From positions 1-6,791 of the forward strand of contig JAISFX010000029.1 of the NCBI GenBank assembly GCA_031263385.1: 6,791 nucleotides of DNA, given 5' to 3'. Every line of letters starts with the position of its first letter. Positions within the stretch are counted from its first letter, which is position 1. Source of the stretch: Lactobacillus sp. GTDB taxonomy: Bacteria; Pseudomonadota; Alphaproteobacteria; RF32; CAG-239. A program made the position numbers and the translations under genes. Shown in pieces: positions 6,001 to 6,791 of this stretch. The notes below the pieces were generated by a model. The model was not told the origin of the DNA, ran no database searches, and saw only the letters and a list, made by a program, of their open reading frames with translations.

Positions 6001-6791
6001 TTATTATTTATAAAATAAAAGAAAATAATTTCTTTAAGACTTCTGGCGCAAATGCAGATGGAGAAGATGAAGTTTATGCCAAAATGATAAAAGAAAATGT
6101 AATGCAAGTTATTAATAGTTCGGTAATACCAGAAGGACTTTCTGTTAACGAACAAATAAACTATTTATATGCATCTGCAGGACTTGTTTCTTTTGGAATT
6201 AATCCAAAGTCAATAGGACAATCTTTAACTACGGTTGAAATAGAAGAAATTATGAAAACTGCTAGAGAAAATGGCAAACAACAATTGGCAGCGGAGTATT
6301 TGTTAAATTATGCTGCTAATGTGTCAAAAACTCCTGGAAGAGAACAAGAAATGCTTGCCGTTGCTGATATACTGATTAAAATGGTTGACGATATTGACGC
6401 ACAAAATATAACCGCAAAAACCCTATTTATGACACAGTATTTAAATGTGCTAATTAACTCTATGGAAACTGCCACTGAGTTTAAGAACTTAGCAAATCTA
6501 GGTGTACGCACGCAAGGACAACAGCAGAGGTTTGAAGAACTTCAAGTGTATTTAGATATACAAAATACTGTTGATAACCTCTTTAATGTCGTCGGCAAAC
6601 ATATGGTTGAAACTTTTAAAAATTCTCAAGGGTTAAAAGATGCAAGAACTATAGCTCTTGCAAGTCTTGATAGTCGCACCCCAGAGCAACAAAAAGAATT
6701 TGATGCTCTTAATCTTAGCGATGGAGAGATAGAAGTCTTAAAAAAACTATATTCTACCCAAACCTTGGCCTTGAACAATTACATCAATATG
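3..6791 (+). CDS. Internal fragment of a giant multidomain protein, open at both ends
   Basis: One frame stays open for 2263 codons, from base 3 to the last base. Frames 1 and 2 hit stops within the first 33 bases. No start codon can be chosen because the frame is already open at the left edge, and no stop is reached, so the full protein is longer than 2263 residues. The translation reads as a real protein throughout: it has ordered domains, internal protein repeats and coherent hydrophobic segments. In order it holds a C39-like peptidase (~24-179), a coiled coil (277-346), a beta-rich region (~354-1053), a membrane and glycine-zipper region (~1054-1672), and a long helical region (~1673-2263). 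There are only five cysteines (33, 267, 667, 1194, 1925), which fits an extracytoplasmic or envelope protein. I recognise no whole-protein family. A giant surface, attachment or toxin-like protein of a low-GC uncultured bacterium is my best reading; the reading frame itself is certain, the role is not. Confidence 0.96.
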   Translation, partial: METEFAKLTDKERSSVINALYNLYSNNQSIVYCASEALGKVLNQIGAGMLAIIALGLIIADAIAGLFVENNKDLIADTSNQLYISAQAMQTVLAKYGKDYKGYTATIDDIVKGLGLEESIVVHVGANHFITVIKNEDGTFTLFDINRSDKKVNLGSQEELNVLLSIYLQGNISTTVLAKPNSIFTDNKLKSDLSKVIGATTYTPNDLITDTQKASDFYLENGDKSYLAFMKLMFSGLTSSTQLTHGQSLAFAQAYKTFLEKALEGLCKKASGSKTVMDLQSDIEALNDKLEKEKDGSKKNAIRESIAQKETALAKARQDQQKVLSLIEEVVYEKTIIEKVNEILNDPKYNLEGREEPILSGQLGQVLIPGISFDMPESDDIPEGTYYLVMSITASHVGTKNYEYGNGKGTETNRDIPEYRVYDTDIGRSLSTMEGGAITLADGSTYKVFGIAGKLEDQSIIFEYFGYYRESTKEFFISQSASVYLANSSASLYQEKQDPTASPPQSGKYGSAAPKRNNWSRGIITEDDNGYTISGAGSRVTIRRDSYKNWKPVIVGMGTDALAGSKLKLGSKNESGQDNNVYINIIAGKMTYTGVYWAVSDGMSWSFNSSTTQEEANVYLTNVLRNQLSAGENKDFVGSVKLKSGNVDKSKTFYGMPFSALDIMHECGGIKFSAELKSGFVYDATSKGDIFKTTLKENTIVTITEKENMLNYLATSDVAVSIELSQSWKYGDNATSKEGIISAGKEISLESFLLNFSNFDLPSILDWLAMNKYGKKYDELGQNFGIDLSIFSSWGLSREQREIQLLVSSSQSAYTAAMIGFLREKGLYVVNTENMEMVSGYEDRVDENGNKILDIDGNPRLDFDKPITSTIGIGKLQISVDFFGNTKGYVLFDNVRIKFTNTGWLVDNDGSSGHYWQRGAQVSVTGTKDDDGKITYKASITKGNLYVSDLDNVHIPKPDNGGNNNDKPPYDGPTFNGSVTRHSNDGSGGHYFSGITGTFFGISGINLTRDGLGDYLYAPGSNFSAHSYAPDGTKSKYRFYMKDDGTIQQIGVPWYAKLWGWVKAIAKIVVTFIVAVILVVVASFLIAVLAALFSVFQDFFLNLAKDWFASIYDDWNRTEDSDHTTETAWKGGMAMLAAGVMAIITAVIALASIVSAAFTGGATLAVGIAAVIGMISAIAGVVQVAQMTYQAVLCIAYGNIGAGLAMLAIALVLAIVTMVGANGVGNAISAGLQSVAFVLKAALIGAVIGSAIGAGVGALGGYIANGISTGEWSGDGAANAAANGAISGAIAGAFAGASIGISIASTIAKQAAKTAAETAAETIGESVGEATGRAVGVSFSQGMSFLGQSIKGFLTSVNFVAVEGIKSVVVNIGKAVAHVLKIALKLASMALDMYVTYKSAESMFDAIEKMVKGEEGALEQFLSALWTLISINLIAPFMSGQQGIQSKEDIEAAAKAEVDAAQLEKLVQTPKDAINKLEIVKGELSSIFVGWSTWGSHILTGAIGAGLGVGAVYLIAWLNNETLDGIDWKDIVIGASIGFGVGMAASMFSRLFGNINIGTKIVDSIKKTLGQLTGYSESSGIRSLANFAKVWGSGLVGSVIGALLVPLIAWLSSDDNEDNDDNNYLTLALIGAGVGLVIGLGFGGAWINGKFENLGGRLKETIFGKLSDSESGQLPLIVRFESPIAANALKMSINMSIMNTRLAFASAIGQKFLIKIGLGDIVTDPDGALVIIDKVTGMGLLEKGTSLNDSNFSKEAINDVFLQSFEQMTNPQMIVFSSIVQVLQPILTPALLSSPGLGTIMDPIVAVGESGFMKNEAMSYLYENGIKERLAGVVGKLIFGDSMAGEIFQELFDEMPDDIGKTKMEQLEFLASHGLDADNVIEATRILKSDPLKFKENMIETFNIIGINMPAAEIDIVLNRFYESCGISLKDIENVTALQKTLKDTQIEIRKEGISKEDIAKLKETESKIKKDLNEIKKSLNVTLKTVSTSNLTRFILNEVIIYKIKENNFFKTSGANADGEDEVYAKMIKENVMQVINSSVIPEGLSVNEQINYLYASAGLVSFGINPKSIGQSLTTVEIEEIMKTARENGKQQLAAEYLLNYAANVSKTPGREQEMLAVADILIKMVDDIDAQNITAKTLFMTQYLNVLINSMETATEFKNLANLGVRTQGQQQRFEELQVYLDIQNTVDNLFNVVGKHMVETFKNSQGLKDARTIALASLDSRTPEQQKEFDALNLSDGEIEVLKKLYSTQTLALNNYINM
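72..539 (+). other. C39-like papain-fold cysteine peptidase domain
   Basis: Residues ~24-179. The Cys helix reads C-A-S-E-A-L-G-K-V-L-N-Q-I-G from Cys33, like the CGPxALAxVLxxxG helix of C39 peptidases. The middle part (78-110, with Q-L-Y at 81-83, then ISAQAM, AKYG and GYTATIDDI) matches the usual stretch between the Cys and His motifs. The His motif is VVHVGANHFITVI with His128, and Asp144 in LFD lies exactly 16 residues later, the His-to-Asp spacing of the ComA and PCAT1 peptidase domains. Known C39 domains cut after double-glycine leaders in peptide exporters; related stand-alone copies occur inside large surface proteins. Two deviations are visible. Cys-to-His distance is 95, longer than the ~80 of ComA, because of a hydrophobic insert at 47-68. 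The nearest Gln (Gln28) is five residues before Cys33, not the usual six. No ABC transporter parts follow. It may process this protein or a partner, or be inactive. Confidence 0.66.
141..206 (+). other. Hydrophobic segment inserted in the C39-like domain
   Basis: Residues 47-68 form an almost uncharged stretch rich in Ala, Gly, Ile and Leu with a single Asp61, long enough to cross a membrane. It follows the Cys33 helix directly and comes before the part that aligns with the rest of the C39 fold. It may tether the peptidase to a membrane or be a buried helix of a divergent fold. The Asp in the middle makes a simple membrane anchor less certain. Confidence 0.5.
540..1061 (+). other. Helical linker ending in a charged coiled coil
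   Basis: Residues 180-353. The first part (180-276) looks mainly helical with no motif I recognise. Residues 277-346 are strongly charged and heptad-like, beginning M-D-L-Q-S-D-I-E-A-L and continuing through a KEKDGSKK turn to a second helix rich in Ala, Gln, Lys and Glu. This pattern suggests an antiparallel helical hairpin of about 70 residues. Its place between the peptidase and the beta-rich region suggests a stalk or spacer. Cys267 lies just before it. Confidence 0.6.
1062..2670 (+). other. Beta-rich region of unknown family
   Basis: Residues 354-890. The composition is high in Gly, Ser, Thr, Asn and Tyr, with alternating hydrophobic strands such as TYYLVMSITA, YKVFGIAG, YINIIAG and VAVSIELS. 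This is typical of beta-sandwich or beta-helix surface domains. A Pro/Ser linker at about 500-515 (DPTASPPQSG) probably marks a domain border. A more helical insert lies at ~750-835 (from SLESFLLNF through SREQREIQLL to GFLREKGLY). No catalytic motif is visible. The region could serve in surface display, attachment or as a carrier between peptidase and membrane parts. I cannot name a family, and exact domain borders are estimates. Confidence 0.5.
2538..2585 (+). repeat. Tandem 8-residue DxxGNxxL repeat
   Basis: Residues 846-861 hold two copies of an eight-residue unit: D-E-N-G-N-K-I-L followed by D-I-D-G-N-P-R-L. Asp, Gly, Asn and Leu are kept at equivalent places. The DNA copies differ at many positions, so this is an old or selected protein repeat and not recent slippage. 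Such DxxGN turns occur as beta-hairpin turns or loose calcium-binding-like loops in bacterial surface proteins; calcium binding here is only a possibility. Confidence 0.55.
2679..3159 (+). repeat. Two beta modules sharing an NDGS-x-GHY motif, split by a Pro/Asn linker
   Basis: Module 1 (residues 893-955) carries DNDGSSGHYW with His914. Module 2 (about 978-1053) carries SNDGSGGHYF with His990, 76 residues later. Both motifs are followed by short strands with many Gly, Thr and Ser residues. Module 1 is bounded by two DNV-x-I motifs (893-897 and 951-955), whose first nine bases (gacaatgtc) are identical. Between the modules lies a linker at 956-977, rich in Pro, Asn and Gly (PKPDNGGNNNDKPP). The shared motif suggests related modules in tandem immediately before the membrane region. 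No family is recognised; the repeated Asp/Asn/His cluster could be structural or could bind a ligand or metal. Confidence 0.55.
3162..3665 (+). other. Membrane-spanning region, first part
   Basis: Residues 1054-1221. A Trp-rich interface (W1054, W1059, W1061) leads into an uncharged stretch of about 29 residues (1068-1096, TFIVAVILVVVASFL in its middle), the clearest membrane helix in the window. After a polar section (about 1097-1130, with YDDWNRTEDSDHTTE) come further hydrophobic stretches at 1133-1158, 1161-1185 and 1200-1221. They are rich in Ala, Gly, Ile and Val. The count suggests about four membrane helices. Where in the envelope this sits and which way it faces cannot be read from the fragment. 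Confidence 0.75.
3717..4016 (+). other. Glycine-zipper hairpin resembling the pre-toxin segment of Rhs-type proteins
   Basis: Residues 1239-1338. The first arm reads GAVIGSAIGAGVGALGG (1245-1261), then a turn with G-E-W-S-G-D-G (1270-1276), then a second arm NGAISGAIAGAFAGASIG (1283-1300). Small residues at every third or fourth place make glycine zippers, which pack helices tightly in membranes. The same order, zipper arm, short turn with Trp, then a GAxxGAxxGA arm, is common just before the toxin tip of Rhs and other polymorphic toxins. An Ala/Thr/Glu helix (1309-1325) follows. The resemblance is by eye and such sequences are low in complexity, so a shared origin is not proven. Confidence 0.6.
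3942..3965 (+). repeat. Perfect 12-bp tandem repeat (Thr-Ala-Ala-Glu x2)
   Basis: The twelve bases acagccgctgag occur twice head to tail, encoding TAAETAAE at residues 1314-1321. The unit length is a multiple of three, so gain or loss of a copy keeps the frame. The repeat lies in a helix just after the second glycine-zipper arm. Confidence 0.9.
4017..4481 (+). other. Amphipathic helical region between the two glycine-rich membrane blocks
   Basis: Residues 1339-1493. The segment appears helical, with Lys-spaced amphipathic helices (for example KAVAHVLKIALKLASMALDM) and one more hydrophobic patch at 1425-1438 (LWTLISINLIAPFM). A polar helix rich in Ala, Glu and Lys (from SKEDIEAAAKAEVDAA) follows. 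It may lie along a membrane surface or pair with the flanking hairpins. No family is recognised. Confidence 0.5.
4482..5018 (+). repeat. Tandem duplication of a ~93-residue glycine-rich membrane hairpin unit
   Basis: Unit A covers about residues 1494-1580, unit B about 1591-1672. Each starts with W-G-S (1494-1496 and 1591-1593), runs into a glycine-rich hydrophobic arm ending in LIAWL (Trp1517 and Trp1610, 93 apart), and passes a polar or acidic loop. Each then returns through a second glycine-rich arm (IGASIGFGVG in A, IGAGVGLVIGLG in B). The unit closes with a Lys-rich helix (SIKKTLGQL and LKETIFGKL) and a Ser-Glu-Ser end (1576-1578 and 1669-1671, again 93 apart). The loops differ: ETLDGIDWKD in A, DDNEDNDDNN in B. 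Each unit would make one two-helix membrane hairpin with both ends on the same side. The DNA copies have diverged, so the duplication is old. Confidence 0.72.
5019..5810 (+). other. Helical region downstream of the membrane block
   Basis: Residues 1673-1936. After the last membrane arm the sequence becomes mixed polar and helical, with frequent Glu, Lys, Asn and Met. One moderately hydrophobic, proline-containing stretch (1774-1807, with VLQPILTPALL) is too broken to call a membrane helix. The stretch from GLDADNVIEATRIL to FNIIGINMP looks like small helical hairpins. No catalytic motif or known domain is seen; it may be a soluble helical arm or scaffold. Confidence 0.5.
5811..5960 (+). other. 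Second coiled coil
   Basis: Residues 1937-1986 form a Lys/Glu-rich heptad-like stretch: LQKTLKDTQIEIRK, a short turn near GISKED, then AKLKETESKIKKDLNEIKKS. As in the first coiled coil, the turn in the middle suggests an antiparallel helical pair. It separates two parts of the C-terminal helical region. Confidence 0.65.
5961..6791 (+). other. C-terminal helical region running off the window
   Basis: Residues 1987-2263. The sequence is almost wholly helical and soluble-looking, with many Asn, Gln, Glu and Leu residues and no Cys. Several helix-turn-helix-like hairpins are apparent (for example NEQINYLYASAGL and QQLAAEYLLNYAANV). A short motif occurs twice near its end (described separately), suggesting a repeat series that may continue beyond the right edge. 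No enzyme signature is visible. Confidence 0.5.
6489..6710 (+). repeat. Two copies of an LAxLxxRTxxQQxxFxxL motif
   Basis: Copy 1 is residues 2163-2180 and copy 2 is residues 2219-2236, 56 residues apart. Nine of 18 positions are identical (Leu, Ala, Leu, Arg, Thr, Gln, Gln, Phe, Leu), and two more are conservative (Asn/Ser, Glu/Asp). Each copy looks like a helix, an RT-containing turn, then a second helix. This may be a spacer or structural repeat of a helical solenoid. Only two copies are in view. Confidence 0.6.

Noticed and set aside
6740..6746. Run of seven A residues as a programmed frameshift site
   Set aside because: The main frame stays open and sensible past it to the window end, and no stem-loop or Shine-Dalgarno-like stimulator is evident.

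Overview
The window is the inside of one very large protein-coding gene on the + strand. The third forward frame is open from base 3 to base 6791: 2263 sense codons with no stop, and neither the true start nor the stop lies inside the window. The predicted short ORFs elsewhere, nearly all on the minus strand, are antisense or out-of-frame shadows of this gene. There is no intergenic DNA, so no promoter, terminator, RNA gene, attachment site or CRISPR array can be supported. Residue numbers below count from the codon at base 3, so residue n begins at base 3n.

The DNA is AT-rich, uses AGA and ATA codons freely, uses TGG for Trp and has no in-frame TGA. This points to a low-GC bacterium with the ordinary bacterial code. 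Genes of this size, built as mosaics of a C39-like peptidase, beta-rich modules, membrane segments and long helical stretches, are known from uncultured lineages such as Omnitrophota. That assignment is inference from gene style and was not tested.

Layout from N to C. (1) Residues ~24-179: a C39-family-like cysteine peptidase fold with Cys33, His128 and Asp144, interrupted after the Cys helix by a hydrophobic segment. (2) ~180-353: helices ending in a charged coiled coil (277-346). (3) ~354-1053: a long Gly/Ser/Thr/Asn-rich, mostly beta region of unknown family. It ends in two modules that share an NDGS-x-GHY motif and are joined by a Pro/Asn/Gly linker. (4) ~1054-1443: a hydrophobic region with several possible membrane helices and a glycine-zipper hairpin like the segment that precedes toxin tips in Rhs-type polymorphic toxins. 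(5) ~1494-1672: two tandem copies of a ~93-residue unit, each a glycine-rich membrane hairpin followed by a helix and a Ser-Glu-Ser end. (6) ~1673-2263: a long, soluble-looking alpha-helical region with a second coiled coil and, near the window end, a twice-occurring LAxLxxRTxxQQxxFxxL motif.

Read as a whole, this is a fragment of a giant, cysteine-poor (5 Cys in 2263 residues), probably envelope-associated or secreted protein. It combines a possible self- or partner-processing protease, a surface-like beta region and a membrane-inserting core. The arrangement recalls large toxins and polymorphic toxin systems, but no toxin domain, secretion signal or partner gene is visible, so the function remains open.
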